A DNA stretch of 44,004 nucleotides from Alphaproteobacteria bacterium HGW-Alphaproteobacteria-4. GTDB lineage: Bacteria > Pseudomonadota > Alphaproteobacteria > Rhodobacterales > Rhodobacteraceae. The stretch is taken from positions 1-44,004 of the forward strand of contig PHEE01000021.1 of the NCBI GenBank assembly GCA_002842855.1, written 5' to 3'. The notes beneath the pieces are model-generated. The model was not told the origin of the DNA. It did no database searches and saw only the letters and a list, made by a program, of their open reading frames with translations. This document shows, one piece after another, positions 1-9,925 of the stretch; within the stretch, counting starts at the first letter, position 1, and each line of letters begins with the position of its first letter. A program made the position numbers and the translations under genes.

Positions 1-1
1 C

Positions 2-3000
2 ATCCTCAAGCGTGGTTCGGTGATTGAAAACACCACCGGCGCGGTGCGGATCATCTCGGAAGCCGGGAACATCTACATTCAGGGCACGATCAACGCCGGC
101 TCGGTCGAGATATTGGCCAAGGATGGCGATTTCGTTGCCAGCTACGTCAACGGTTTCAACCACATCGGCGGCGATCCGGCGAGCTTTACCGTGAAGACCT
201 CGACCACCGAACAGGGGCCGGGCATCACCGCAAACGGCGCAATCTCGATTTCGGCGCGCTATCTCAACATCAACTCGACGATCCAGTCGGGCATTGCCGA
301 ATGGAACCTGTCGCTTGGCGCCACGCCGACGCTGACCGCCAGCGCTGCCGCTATCGGCGTCAGCCAGGCGGCGCTTGATGCCGCCAACCTGATCAGTTCG
401 CCGACCGTGCTCAACAGCGCCGGGCAGGCGATTGTCATCAACCGCACGCCGATGGGGATCGACCCGACCGAGCTTGCGACCGTGGTCAACCAGTATAAAG
501 ACGAGGTTCTGGTCAACCCCGATGCCGACCCGGTGCGCACCATCGCAATCTTTGGCGTGGCGACGCAGGTCAACATCAAGGATTACCTGTCCGAACAGGT
601 CAGCTTCAGCCTGCAATTCAGCAAGGCGCAGGCCGAAGCCTATGTTGCCGCGAACCCCGGCAGCGACGGTATCTTCTCGGTGGTGCGGGCCAGTGCCGCC
701 GACAATATCGGCGCCTCTTATGACGCGAAAAACCAGCAATATGTGGTCAACGGCGCCTCGGTGAAGGGTGGCTATATCCAGCTTTTCGGCCAGATCATGA
801 ACACCGCGTCGTCAACCGCGGTGGGCAGGCTTAACGTGCTCGACGGCTTTGGCACCATCAACATCGCCAATGCGTCGAACATTCCGGTGGTGCTGCGCAA
901 CCTCTCGACCGGCGAAGACCCGACCGGCACCCTGCGCGGAATTGAAGGGCGGATCGAGATCACCGATGTCACCGGCCTTGTCACGACCGGCGCCTACAGC
1001 CCCAGCAACCCGCTGATTTCGGTGCGCAAGACCATCTATACGCGCGACTATGTGCCGGGCGATGCCAATGGCGTGGTGCGCATAGCAACGCAAACCGGAT
1101 ATATCGACAACGCCAACGGAAACCTCATTCTCGGCGGGGCGGTTGCTTCCAACGGCACCGACCGGGGCGCGACCTACGCCCCGGTCGCCAACCAGCGCTA
1201 TGTCTGGACCACCGGCGAAGAATACAAGCGCACCTCGAAATATTCGCAGGTGTCGACCCAGCTGTTCGGGTCTGAAAGCCTGACAATCGCATCGATCACC
1301 AACCTGACGCTGAGTGGCTCGCCGCTGCTGCTGAACACCTACCGACTGGCGGATGGCACCTATGTGACGACGCAAAACACGATCACCGGCGGCGGTCTTC
1401 AGATTGTAAACGGTGCCGCCTTCCAGAGCCCCAATGCGAGCGTTTCAACCAACGCAAGCCTTTCGGGCACGCCGCTGAGCACGGCCAACCAGTCCACCTT
1501 CACCAAGAACGACTTCGTGAAAACCGGCGAAAGCTCGCGTCGCTGCAACTGGTGGACGCTCTGCATCGCTTCAGAAAAAACCTACTATTACGAGCTGCGG
1601 CAGGAATACACGACGATCATCACGCAGTCGCTCAAGGCTGATTACCCGATCGGGGTCAACTTCATCGGCTCCAACACCGGCGCGATCAACGTGACCTCGA
1701 CCGGCGGCGATGTGGTGCTGACCAGCAACCTCAAGGCGGTTGCGGGCACGGTTACCATCAATGCGGGCACGACGCCTGCCAGCGGCGCCTCGATCATCCA
1801 GGGCGATCTTGCGGGCGAGATCCGGGCCAAAAACATTTCGCTGACCGCCGACCAGTTCGTGGGCGGCATCACCAACCCGCACGCGGCGGCGGCGCCGATT
1901 GCGGCGGCGCTGGCGGTCAACCTGACCGGCACGCCGGGGGCAGGGTTCGGCGCGCTTTCTGCCAATGCCAAAAACGGCAACGTCGAGATTATCTCGCGCG
2001 GCAATCTGGTCGTCGATCAGGTGCTGGCGGCGGGCAACGTAACCACAGGGCGCGGCAACGTTAATCTGTTCTCGTTCGGCTCGATCGACGGCAAAGACCA
2101 GAGCGCGCGCATTCAGGCGCCGCGCGTGACCTTGACCGCGCTCAGCGGTTCGGTCGGCAGCACCACCACGGGCGCCATGCTGCGGGTCAACACCGGCTTC
2201 ACCATCGACCCGGCGCAGCGTACCTTTGGCGACCCGGCCCTTGACCCGGGCTTGCAGACCAACCCGCTTTTCGGTCTTTCGGTCACGGCGGCAGGCAACA
2301 TCGGCATCCGCTCCGACGGCTGGGCCGGGAATACCGATGGCACCATGCTGGTGGCCAAGGTTCAGACCTCGGGCGGCGATGTGCGGCTTGCCGCGACCGG
2401 GCAGATACTTGACAACAACCCGGTGCAGAGCATCGACCAGCGCACCTATGACCAGCTTCTGGGCTTCTGGGAAAGCCTCGGGCTGCTGGCAAACGACCCC
2501 TCGCGGGGGGTGAACGGCACCGCCAACGAAGACAAACAGGAAAATGCCGTCAAGGCGTTCGAGGCTTCGACCACGCAGACCTACAACCAGTATTGGCGCG
2601 TGCGTGGTGACGGTGCCTATGACCCCGCGGCAACCGTTACCGTGGCCCCGGGTTCGGCGCAGTTCCGTGCGCTCGATGCGCAGTTCCGCGCCGATGCGGT
2701 CGCGGCAAGCGAACCCGACGTAGATGCCTATGTTGCCGCCCACATTGCCGATTTCGAAGCGCAGCAGACGGCGGAATACCACCGCCTGCACAGCGTGGTC
2801 GGCGATCTGACCACCGAATACGTCGATGGCTACAGCTATGTCGCGAGCGATGACCAGAAGGCCGAACTGACCCGCGGGTCGGTCTGGACCGAGCGCGAGC
2901 TTGCCTTCTCGATCGCGCCCGGCGCGCTCAAGACCGTTACCGGCACCAACCCGGTGCTGAAAGACCCCAACGTTTCGGGCCGCACCGTGACCATCGAGGC

Positions 3001-5743
3001 CGGGCTTGGCATCGGCGAAACCATCGGCGCGGGCACCACCGGGCCGCTTGGCGTGTCGATCCGCTCCAGCCTCGATCCGCGTGATCTGACGCTTGACCAG
3101 AAGGTGGCGCTGGCTTCGGCGGAACGTGACGATCTGCAACTGACGCTGGGGCCGGTGAACCTGCCCGCCGGCGCAAGCGCCGATCAGATCGCGGCCTACA
3201 ACGCCGCCGTCGCACTTGGCCTTGGCACCCCCGGGGTGCTGACCACGCTGATGCTCGGGGCCGAGTTCAATACCCTTTCGGCGGTGCAAAAGGCCGCGCT
3301 GAACGCGGCGGCACTTGGCCTTGTGGCGCCAGAACACACGCTTCTGACCGTGCTGAGCAAGCGCCCGCTCAATTTCAACGCGGTCACCGCGCTGAACGTT
3401 TCGGTGCCGAACGTGTCGAGCGGCACCAACGCCGATATTGGCGGCGCCTTCCTTGCCTCGCGCGGCGGGGCGACGCTGGGCACCATCAGCACCTTTGGCG
3501 ATACGCGGATCAAGGTTTACGGCGATATCATCAACGCCCCGGTCAGCGCTGTTCAGACCGGCAACCTGATCCTTGAAGCCGCACAGGGCGGCATCGGAAC
3601 CAATGCAACCCCGCTGCTGCTTTCGCCGCGGGCGGGGGCCACCACCACCGCGCGGGCGCAAAACGGAGTCAACATTGCCTTCACCGGCACCGGTCTGATC
3701 GACACCGTCTATTCGCAGCAAGATGTGAAGCTGACGGCGCAAACCTCGCTGCTCAACGCGCAGAATGACGAGTTGATCAACGTGCTTGGCGCGCAGGTTA
3801 CGCTGCATGCGGTGACTGGATCGATCGGCACGGTGGCGCGCAGCCTGAACGTGGGTGTCAGCGTTGGTGGCCAAATCCTTGCGACGGCGGCGAATGAGAT
3901 CAACCTGTTTGGTCCTTCCAATTCGCTGTTCATCATCGGTTCGGCGCTGGCCGGGGGCACCATCCGCCTTGCGGCGGCCGGGCAGAGCGTGATCGACGGG
4001 CTGGTTGAAACCGCAGGAACCATCAACCTTGCGGCGGGTGGGCGGCAACTATTTACCGCGCTTGCCGATGTGCATTCGGTCGCCGGGCTGGTCGATATCA
4101 ACTCGGCCTCGCTCAAGATGCTCAACGGCGCCACGCTGCGGGCCGATGCCGGGCAGGTGCTGATCGCTACCGATGGCGACGCGCTGGTGACCGGCATTAC
4201 CTCGGGCAGCAATGCTGCCGATGCGGTGAAGGTCAATGCGGGCGGCCGGATCTTTGCCGGCACCCTTGACCCGCGCACCGATATTACCGCTATGGCGGCG
4301 GGGGCCGGGGTTGTGCTGACCGCTGGCCTCGGGATCGGTGACAAGACGCAGGCGAATGAGACGGCGCTCGACAACGCGGTCACGGACGTGGCCAACCCGC
4401 TGCGGATCCGCACCAACACGCTTGCGGCAACCGCAAGCGATGGCGGCATCACCCTTGCCGCGCTGACCGACATGGTGCTGAGCAACCTGCAAGCGCCCAA
4501 CGGCCCGATCAGCGTGGAAGGCGATGGAACGCTTGACATAACGCTTGCGCAAAGCGGTGGCAGCCAACGGTTCATCGCTGATGGCGATCTGGCCTTCGTT
4601 GACCTGCAAACCACCGGTATTCCGGCGGTTCCGGGGCCGGAAGACGTGGGCGACATTACCCTGACTTCGGTGCACGGCAACGTGCTCGGCGGATCGTTCA
4701 ATGCCCATGGGTCGGCCTGGCTCAGCGGCGATGTGGTAACCTTCGACACCGGCACGACCGGGCTTGACGCAACCCTCACCTCGGGGCCGGGGGCGGTGAA
4801 CATTCTGACCAGCCTCAATGCCGGGCGCGATGCCTATATCACCGGCAACGGCGTTTTCTTTGATACCATCATCGCCGGGCGCGACAGCACCATCTACTCG
4901 ACCGGCGACATCATCGGCGAGCTTGAGGAAGCCGGCGAGACGCTGATCAACATCGCGGGCTTTGGCGATGGCAACTCGGGCATCCTCGATGTCAAGGTGA
5001 TGCGCGCCAAGAATATCGAGTTGCAGGCCACCGGCACGCTCGATGTCGGGGTGATCGAGGTGGGCCAGAACCTGACCTTGCGCGCCGATATCATTCGTGC
5101 GCTCGACGTCACGCAGGTGCCAAGCGGCCCCGACCCGCTTAATGTCACGCTTTCCGGACCAAACGGCACGGCGGCGACATTCGCCGAGGTGAATATCGAC
5201 GCGCCTGCGGGCATCGTGATGCCCTTGCTTCACGTTTCGGAAACGCTGCTGACGACCACTGCAGAGTTTGTCAATATTCTCAACGGGATCGTGCCGATCC
5301 AGGGCGGTTCGCCAAGGGCGGGAACCCTGCTGCTCAGAACGCCGCTGCAAACGGTCTTTGTCGATGACCGCTCGCAAACGCCCAAATCCAACCCACCAAG
5401 CAATGTGCAGATGTTCCTCAACGGGAACCCCTTCACGCTCCGGCTTGATGGCACCGCAACGGCGACCAATTCGTTCGTCGTTGTCTATGACGCCACGGTG
5501 CAGGTGACTGACCTTCTGGGCCTGCCGTTCCCCGGCATAAGCCTGGTGCGCGACACGATCCGGAACATGCGCGAGGCGGGCGACCCGATCATTCTGCCCG
5601 GCGCGTTCGGCTCAACGCCGCTGGAGGAGGAAGACGACGACCTTGAACTTGCGGACCTGAACGGAACAGTGGTGGAAATCGACGGGGTCGCCTATAACGT
5701 TTTCGTGCGCGGCAACGGACCGGCGGTGCTTTTGCGGCAATGA
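2..5743 (+). CDS. TpsA-like giant beta-helical exoprotein, C-terminal part (5' end outside window)
   Basis: The reading frame is open from base 2 with no stop, so the gene starts left of the window; about 1,913 codons are visible. The protein is built of short, degenerate G/N/T/V-rich strands (NLILGGAV-, GGDVVLTS-, GNVEIISRG-like segments), typical of filamentous-haemagglutinin-type right-handed beta-helices. The secretion (TPS/haemagglutination) domain expected at the N-terminus is not in view. Long non-repetitive stretches interrupt the helix, including an acidic/alanine-rich one encoded around 2520-2860. A closely spaced cysteine pair (CNWWTLC) lies near 1543-1563. The C-terminus is acidic (EEEDDDLELADL) and shows no autotransporter barrel, which fits export by the TpsB partner encoded 49 bases downstream. 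Likely a secreted or surface adhesin; its target cannot be inferred. Confidence 0.8.
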   Translation: MLKRGSVIENTTGAVRIISEAGNIYIQGTINAGSVEILAKDGDFVASYVNGFNHIGGDPASFTVKTSTTEQGPGITANGAISISARYLNINSTIQSGIAEWNLSLGATPTLTASAAAIGVSQAALDAANLISSPTVLNSAGQAIVINRTPMGIDPTELATVVNQYKDEVLVNPDADPVRTIAIFGVATQVNIKDYLSEQVSFSLQFSKAQAEAYVAANPGSDGIFSVVRASAADNIGASYDAKNQQYVVNGASVKGGYIQLFGQIMNTASSTAVGRLNVLDGFGTINIANASNIPVVLRNLSTGEDPTGTLRGIEGRIEITDVTGLVTTGAYSPSNPLISVRKTIYTRDYVPGDANGVVRIATQTGYIDNANGNLILGGAVASNGTDRGATYAPVANQRYVWTTGEEYKRTSKYSQVSTQLFGSESLTIASITNLTLSGSPLLLNTYRLADGTYVTTQNTITGGGLQIVNGAAFQSPNASVSTNASLSGTPLSTANQSTFTKNDFVKTGESSRRCNWWTLCIASEKTYYYELRQEYTTIITQSLKADYPIGVNFIGSNTGAINVTSTGGDVVLTSNLKAVAGTVTINAGTTPASGASIIQGDLAGEIRAKNISLTADQFVGGITNPHAAAAPIAAALAVNLTGTPGAGFGALSANAKNGNVEIISRGNLVVDQVLAAGNVTTGRGNVNLFSFGSIDGKDQSARIQAPRVTLTALSGSVGSTTTGAMLRVNTGFTIDPAQRTFGDPALDPGLQTNPLFGLSVTAAGNIGIRSDGWAGNTDGTMLVAKVQTSGGDVRLAATGQILDNNPVQSIDQRTYDQLLGFWESLGLLANDPSRGVNGTANEDKQENAVKAFEASTTQTYNQYWRVRGDGAYDPAATVTVAPGSAQFRALDAQFRADAVAASEPDVDAYVAAHIADFEAQQTAEYHRLHSVVGDLTTEYVDGYSYVASDDQKAELTRGSVWTERELAFSIAPGALKTVTGTNPVLKDPNVSGRTVTIEAGLGIGETIGAGTTGPLGVSIRSSLDPRDLTLDQKVALASAERDDLQLTLGPVNLPAGASADQIAAYNAAVALGLGTPGVLTTLMLGAEFNTLSAVQKAALNAAALGLVAPEHTLLTVLSKRPLNFNAVTALNVSVPNVSSGTNADIGGAFLASRGGATLGTISTFGDTRIKVYGDIINAPVSAVQTGNLILEAAQGGIGTNATPLLLSPRAGATTTARAQNGVNIAFTGTGLIDTVYSQQDVKLTAQTSLLNAQNDELINVLGAQVTLHAVTGSIGTVARSLNVGVSVGGQILATAANEINLFGPSNSLFIIGSALAGGTIRLAAAGQSVIDGLVETAGTINLAAGGRQLFTALADVHSVAGLVDINSASLKMLNGATLRADAGQVLIATDGDALVTGITSGSNAADAVKVNAGGRIFAGTLDPRTDITAMAAGAGVVLTAGLGIGDKTQANETALDNAVTDVANPLRIRTNTLAATASDGGITLAALTDMVLSNLQAPNGPISVEGDGTLDITLAQSGGSQRFIADGDLAFVDLQTTGIPAVPGPEDVGDITLTSVHGNVLGGSFNAHGSAWLSGDVVTFDTGTTGLDATLTSGPGAVNILTSLNAGRDAYITGNGVFFDTIIAGRDSTIYSTGDIIGELEEAGETLINIAGFGDGNSGILDVKVMRAKNIELQATGTLDVGVIEVGQNLTLRADIIRALDVTQVPSGPDPLNVTLSGPNGTAATFAEVNIDAPAGIVMPLLHVSETLLTTTAEFVNILNGIVPIQGGSPRAGTLLLRTPLQTVFVDDRSQTPKSNPPSNVQMFLNGNPFTLRLDGTATATNSFVVVYDATVQVTDLLGLPFPGISLVRDTIRNMREAGDPIILPGAFGSTPLEEEDDDLELADLNGTVVEIDGVAYNVFVRGNGPAVLLRQ

Positions 5744-5792
5744 CGACTTCAGCGGAATACCGCGAGTCAACCAAAACGATGGGGCAGTGACG

Positions 5793-7463
5793 ATGGCAGG
5801 CAAAGACAAAAAGCCGAGGGCGCGGCAAGCGACCCAGATAGCCGCTCTGGCGCTTGGGGCACTGTGGCTTTTGGCAGGCACCGCCGCGCTGGCGTTGTCA
5901 CCGCCCGAAGGCGACCTTTCGGCACGCATCGCGGCGGAAAGCGCGCGCATGCTGCAAGCCACCGACGATGCCGCAAATGTGCGCCAGCAAGGGCCAGGTG
6001 TGGTGTCGGACCCGCTTAACCGGCGCGATCTGCCGCCGCCCGGTGGCCCCACGGTGCTGTTGAAATCTGTCACCTTCACCCCGGCGTCGGCGTTTTTGTC
6101 AGACTCCGAGCTTGCCGCGATCCGGGCGAAATACATCGGGCGACGGGTCGATTTTGCCGGTCTGTCGGAACTTGTCCGTGATGTGAACGATCTCTACGCG
6201 GCAAAGGGCGTTGTGACCGCGACCGCAATTCTTGGGCCGCAGAACGTTGAAGGCGGCGATCTGGTGATCAGCCTGATCGAGGGGCAGCTTGGCGTGGTTG
6301 CCGTGGTGGGCGAACACCAGACCCGCACCAACTTCATCACCAACCGGGTCCGTTTTGCGCGGGGCACCACGGTCGACGTGCCCACGGCGGCAAAGGACAT
6401 CAGCTTTTTCAACCAGACCAATCGTGCGCAGTTGCGCCTGTTGTTGCAGCCGGGCGCGGCGTTTGGCCTGACCGATCTGGTCTTCGGCATCACCGAACCC
6501 GCGCCGCAGCAGGTGCAGTTCTTCCTCGACAACAACGGCGTCGCCTCAACCGGCGATATCCGCGCATCCCATATCTTCCGCCGGTACGGGTTGCTGGGCG
6601 TTGATGACACGTTCCTTTTGTTCCTTGAGGCGACCGAGGGTAGCCGGTCGGCGACCGCACGCTATGATTTTTCGCTCACGCCGATCGGCACAAGGTTAAG
6701 CTTCAGCGCCACGGGGTCGAATTACAATGTGGTCGCGGGGCCGTCGGTCGGGCTTGATTTGACGGGCAGGGCGCAATCGACCTCGTTTACCGTGACGCAA
6801 CCGATCTATGCCAGCGACCGTTTCGTGCTGCAGGCCACGGCGGCAATGTTCCGGGGCGCGTCCGTTTCCTATTCGGCCGGGGTGCCCTTGGTTGATGCGG
6901 ACACGACCAAGTTTGCACCGGGCTTCACCTTTGCCGCGTTTGGCGACAACTGGACCGTCAGCACGCAGGTGCAGGCCGTGTTCGCTACCGTGACCGATAA
7001 TCTTGCCGCTTCAAGCGCAGATTATGTCATCGGAACCGGGTCAATCGACGGCGCCTACAGGTTCGCAAATGGCGTATCCTTCATCGGTCGTGGCGCGTGG
7101 CAAAGCAGCGAGGCATCACTTCTGCCCGGCAACCTGTTGTTCCAGATCGGCGGGCCGACCACGGTGCGCGGCTACCCATCCGATGGCGTGGCGGGCGATA
7201 GCGGTTTCTTCGCGAACCTCGAGCTGCACAAGACCCTCACCTTCAACGAGACAGCCTTTAACGGTTATGTCTTTGCCGATCTGGGCGAGGTCTATTCGAC
7301 CTTCCCGACGGTGGTGAGCATGGCTTCGGCCGGGGTCGGCGCCTCGTACAACTTCAACGACAATGTGCGCTTTGAGGTTTCTGCCGCCGTGCCGCTGCGC
7401 AATGCCGTGGCGAACCAGGATGATGTCACCATTTCGGCGACGCTGACATTCACGCAGTTCTGA
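5793..7463 (+). CDS. TpsB outer-membrane transporter (ShlB/FhaC/HecB family)
   Basis: Predicted to export the upstream exoprotein across the outer membrane. The ATG at 5793 is chosen because GGGG at 5781-5784 sits at normal ribosome-binding distance; a GTG at 5787 is possible but too close. The 556-residue product begins with a basic signal peptide (hydrophobic core about residues 14-35). A POTRA-like domain follows (KSVTFTPASAFLSDSELAAI to LVISLIEGQLG, about residues 85-170), then a beta-barrel region ending in a terminal phenylalanine (TLTFTQF), the usual outer-membrane barrel signature. Near the end of the barrel is VRGYPSDGVAGDSGF, which resembles the VRGY/F motif of conserved loop L6 in Omp85/TpsB proteins. 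Length matches the family. Gene order tpsA-tpsB is standard. Convergent with the GNAT gene. Confidence 0.88.
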   Translation: MAGKDKKPRARQATQIAALALGALWLLAGTAALALSPPEGDLSARIAAESARMLQATDDAANVRQQGPGVVSDPLNRRDLPPPGGPTVLLKSVTFTPASAFLSDSELAAIRAKYIGRRVDFAGLSELVRDVNDLYAAKGVVTATAILGPQNVEGGDLVISLIEGQLGVVAVVGEHQTRTNFITNRVRFARGTTVDVPTAAKDISFFNQTNRAQLRLLLQPGAAFGLTDLVFGITEPAPQQVQFFLDNNGVASTGDIRASHIFRRYGLLGVDDTFLLFLEATEGSRSATARYDFSLTPIGTRLSFSATGSNYNVVAGPSVGLDLTGRAQSTSFTVTQPIYASDRFVLQATAAMFRGASVSYSAGVPLVDADTTKFAPGFTFAAFGDNWTVSTQVQAVFATVTDNLAASSADYVIGTGSIDGAYRFANGVSFIGRGAWQSSEASLLPGNLLFQIGGPTTVRGYPSDGVAGDSGFFANLELHKTLTFNETAFNGYVFADLGEVYSTFPTVVSMASAGVGASYNFNDNVRFEVSAAVPLRNAVANQDDVTISATLTFTQF

Positions 7464-7491
7464 GCGCGCAGGCCGCAGGCGCTGGCGCTCA
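7461..7491. terminator. Inverted repeat spanning two convergent stop codons
   Basis: TGAGCGC (7461-7467) pairs with GCGCTCA (7485-7491) across a 17-base loop. The left arm contains the tpsB stop codon and the right arm contains the stop of the opposing GNAT gene. No T-run follows on either strand, so it would be at most a weak bidirectional terminator. Confidence 0.35.
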
Positions 7492-7905
7492 GAGCGGCTT
7501 TTGCAGAAACACGCGGCTGCGCCCCGGCGGGAATTCGGGCAGGGTGCCGAACACCCGGTAGCCGGCGCGCTGATAGGCGGCCAGCGCCACCGGGTTGAAC
7601 GTGTCGATCCAGGCGCCGTGGCAGCCGCGCGCCTGTGCCTCGGCCTCGGCCAAGGCCAGCATCCGCCCGGCCCAGCCTTGACCGCGCAGGGGTTCGGCCA
7701 GCCACAGCCATTGCACATAAAGCCAGCCCCAGGCGGTATAGCCCGAAAGCCCACCAACCACCGCGCCCGCATCGCCGCGCAGAACCACCGCCAAGGCCAG
7801 CCGCCCCGAAGGCCCGGCGTCTGCGGCGTTGAAGGCGCTCAGCCCGGCGCCGATGGCGGCAAGGTCCGCCTCGGTCGGGGTTGCGGTCAGTTCAACCTCG
7901 GGCAT
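7489..7905 (-). CDS. GNAT-family N-acetyltransferase
   Basis: A 138-residue protein. The ATG at 7905 is chosen because it lies two bases past the murQ stop and begins a compact GNAT fold (MPEVELTATPTEADL-). The acetyl-CoA binding motif A is visible as LRGQGWAGRML (about residues 79-89), followed by a GCHGAWIDTFNPVALAAYQRAGYRVFG-like motif B region (beta-alpha-beta with Y-x-R-x-G-Y). It is the last gene of the leftward peptidoglycan-sugar operon. Similar short GNATs with FN-ADAGPSG and GGLSGYTAWGW motifs occur in many contexts, so an amino-sugar substrate is only a guess from position. Confidence 0.82.
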   Translation of the reverse strand: MPEVELTATPTEADLAAIGAGLSAFNAADAGPSGRLALAVVLRGDAGAVVGGLSGYTAWGWLYVQWLWLAEPLRGQGWAGRMLALAEAEAQARGCHGAWIDTFNPVALAAYQRAGYRVFGTLPEFPPGRSRVFLQKPL

Positions 7906-7907
7906 CG

Positions 7908-8795
7908 TCAGCGCCCGCCGAGCGCGTCGCCAAGCCTGCCGCCCGCCGCCGCCAGTGTCGCTTCGGCCTCGGCGCGCGAAAGGCCGCGCGCAAGCATCAG
8001 CGTGGCCAACTTGACGCTGCCACCCGCAAGATTGAGCGCCGAGCGCGCCGCCTCGGGTCCGGCCCCCGAAAGCCGCGCCACCATGCCCGCCGCGCGGTCG
8101 TGCAGCTTGGCATTGGTGGGTTTCATCTCGACCATCAGCCCTGCGTGAACATACCCAAGACGCACCATCAGGGCGGTCGAAAACGCATTGAGCGCCACCT
8201 TTTGCGCAGTGCCCGCCTTCAGCCGGGTCGATCCCGCCAGAAACTCGGCACCGGTTTCGAGCAGAACGGGAAGCTCGCAAGCCGCGCCGAGGGCCGCGCC
8301 GGGGTTGTTGAAAAACCCGACGGTCAGCGCCCCGGCCGCTCGGGCGTGGCGCAGACCGGCGATCGTGAACGGCGTGCGTCCGCTGGCGGCAACCCCGATC
8401 ACCACGTCGTCTGGCCCCACCGCCGCCGCATCAAGCGCGCGCAGGGCATCGGCCTCGCTATCTTCGGCGCCCTCACGGGCACGCAGAAAGGCCTCGGCGC
8501 CGCCCGCCATCAGCACCAGGGTGCGCGCATCGGGCCAGTTGAAGGTCGGGCGCAGTTCGACGCAATCCTGGGTGCCGATCCGCCCCGAGGTGCCGGCGCC
8601 GATATAGATCAGGCGCCCCGCGCCACCTGCAAGGCGCGCCGCCGCCAGATCAACGGCGCGGGCAATGGCCCCTTGCGCGGCTTGCGCCGCGGCAATGGCG
8701 GCGTATTGCGCCTCGATAATTCCCGCGGTCAGGTCTGCGGTGGGCCAGGCATCGATTGTTGCGTAGCGGGGCGAGGCGGTTTCGGTGGTGGTCAT
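7908..8795 (-). CDS. murQ: N-acetylmuramic acid 6-phosphate etherase
   Basis: Cleaves the lactyl ether of MurNAc-6-P to give GlcNAc-6-P and D-lactate in the cytosol. The 295-residue length fits the family. SIS-domain landmarks are clear: [11 protein letters not shown] (residues 64-74), an acidic residue E80 in DCVELRPTF, and E111 in EGAEDS. The 31-residue spacing of these glutamates equals that of the catalytic Glu83/Glu114 pair of E. coli MurQ. Further down come [11 protein letters not shown] and a NP-AAL-ACE segment (helical C-terminal part, [29 protein letters not shown]), all typical. The ATG at 8795 overlaps the anmK stop by four bases (ATGA), implying translational coupling. Confidence 0.95.
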   Translation of the reverse strand: MTTTETASPRYATIDAWPTADLTAGIIEAQYAAIAAAQAAQGAIARAVDLAAARLAGGAGRLIYIGAGTSGRIGTQDCVELRPTFNWPDARTLVLMAGGAEAFLRAREGAEDSEADALRALDAAAVGPDDVVIGVAASGRTPFTIAGLRHARAAGALTVGFFNNPGAALGAACELPVLLETGAEFLAGSTRLKAGTAQKVALNAFSTALMVRLGYVHAGLMVEMKPTNAKLHDRAAGMVARLSGAGPEAARSALNLAGGSVKLATLMLARGLSRAEAEATLAAAGGRLGDALGGR

Positions 8796-9925
8796 GCGGT
8801 CCTCGCTTGCGGCAGCGCCAGGCGGCCGCCGGTCATCGGCGCGGGGGCGCCGGTGGTGGTGGGAAATGAAATTGGCAGGCCACGCTGCACGCGCACTGCC
8901 AGCAGCGCGAAACATTCGGCCTCGATCGCGTCGCCGCGCCAGCCGACCGCCTCGGCGGGCACCGCCTCGACGCCAGCGCGGATGGCGAGTGCTGCCATGA
9001 TCGCGGGGTTGTGCCGCCCGCCGCCGCAGACGATCAGCCGCGCGGGGCGCAAGGGCAGCAGGTCGAGCGCGCGCCCGACTGCGGCGGCTGTAAAGGCGGT
9101 CAGCGTTGCGGCGCCATCAGCGGCGCCAAGCCCTTCGGCCATGCTGGCTGGAAAATCAAAGCGGTCGAGCGATTTGGGGTAGGGCGCCGCAAGCCACGCG
9201 TGGCCGAGAAGGCGCGTCAGCCGCGCCTCGTCAACACGCCCGGCCAGCGCCAGCGCGCCGCCCCGGTCCATTTCGCCAAGCCCGTGCGCCGTCACCCAGT
9301 CATTGATCGGCGCGTTGGCAGGGCCGGTATCAAAGGCCACCACGGCCTCGGCACCATCCCACCATGTAACGTTGGCAACGCCGCCAAGGTTCAAGACCGC
9401 CGTTTGCGGCCCCTGCCCAAGGCCGCGCAACAGCGCGGCGTGGTAGATCGCCGAAAGCGGTGCGCCTTGCCCGCCCGCAGCAACGTCTGCCGAACGGAAA
9501 TCATAAGCCACCGGCACCCCCAGCAGATCGGCCATCAGCTGCCCGTCGCCAAGTTGCCGGGTTGCGCCCTTGCGCCCCGGCGCCGGGGCGCGGTGCAGCA
9601 CGGTTTGCCCGTGAAAGCCGACGATGCCAAGCCGCGCCAGCCCCGGCCCTTCGGTTTCGGCCAGATCGCGCACCGCCTGCGCCTGCGCGCGGGTCAGTTC
9701 GGCCTCGGCCTCGGCAAAGATCGGGGGCTCAGGCCCGTCGAAGTTCCAGACCCGCGCGGCGGCGAGCGTGCGTTCCAGCAGCTCGCGCAAGCCGGTCGGG
9801 TAGGGGGCGAGCCGAAAGGGGCCATGTTCGGCCACACTCTCACCATCGGTTTTCAGCAGCGCCACGTCGATGTTGCCATCGAGCACGGTTCCGGTCATCA
9901 GCCCCACGGACCAGATCGGTTGCAT
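8792..9925 (-). CDS. anmK: Anhydro-N-acetylmuramic acid kinase
   Basis: Converts 1,6-anhydro-MurNAc plus ATP to MurNAc-6-P, feeding MurQ. The 377-residue product shows the family's nucleotide-fold signatures: [17 protein letters not shown] at the N-terminus (residues 8-24), GFHGQTV (103-109), [16 protein letters not shown] (about 142-157, the conserved segment taken to carry the catalytic aspartate of AnmK), NLGGVANVT (179-187), AFDTGPAN, and CGGGRHNP near the C-terminus. The first motif reads DG-NIDVA rather than the DG-VDV of E. coli, a one-residue difference I believe is common in alphaproteobacterial members. ATG at 9925 or the adjacent GTG at 9928 would both overlap the upstream stop. 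Confidence 0.94.
   Translation of the reverse strand: MQPIWSVGLMTGTVLDGNIDVALLKTDGESVAEHGPFRLAPYPTGLRELLERTLAAARVWNFDGPEPPIFAEAEAELTRAQAQAVRDLAETEGPGLARLGIVGFHGQTVLHRAPAPGRKGATRQLGDGQLMADLLGVPVAYDFRSADVAAGGQGAPLSAIYHAALLRGLGQGPQTAVLNLGGVANVTWWDGAEAVVAFDTGPANAPINDWVTAHGLGEMDRGGALALAGRVDEARLTRLLGHAWLAAPYPKSLDRFDFPASMAEGLGAADGAATLTAFTAAAVGRALDLLPLRPARLIVCGGGRHNPAIMAALAIRAGVEAVPAEAVGWRGDAIEAECFALLAVRVQRGLPISFPTTTGAPAPMTGGRLALPQARTA

Noticed and set aside
1571..4048. 825-codon open frame on the minus strand
   Set aside because: Antisense shadow of the exoprotein gene; arginine/histidine/glycine-rich composition, no fold-like motif, and the plus strand has clear beta-helix coding.
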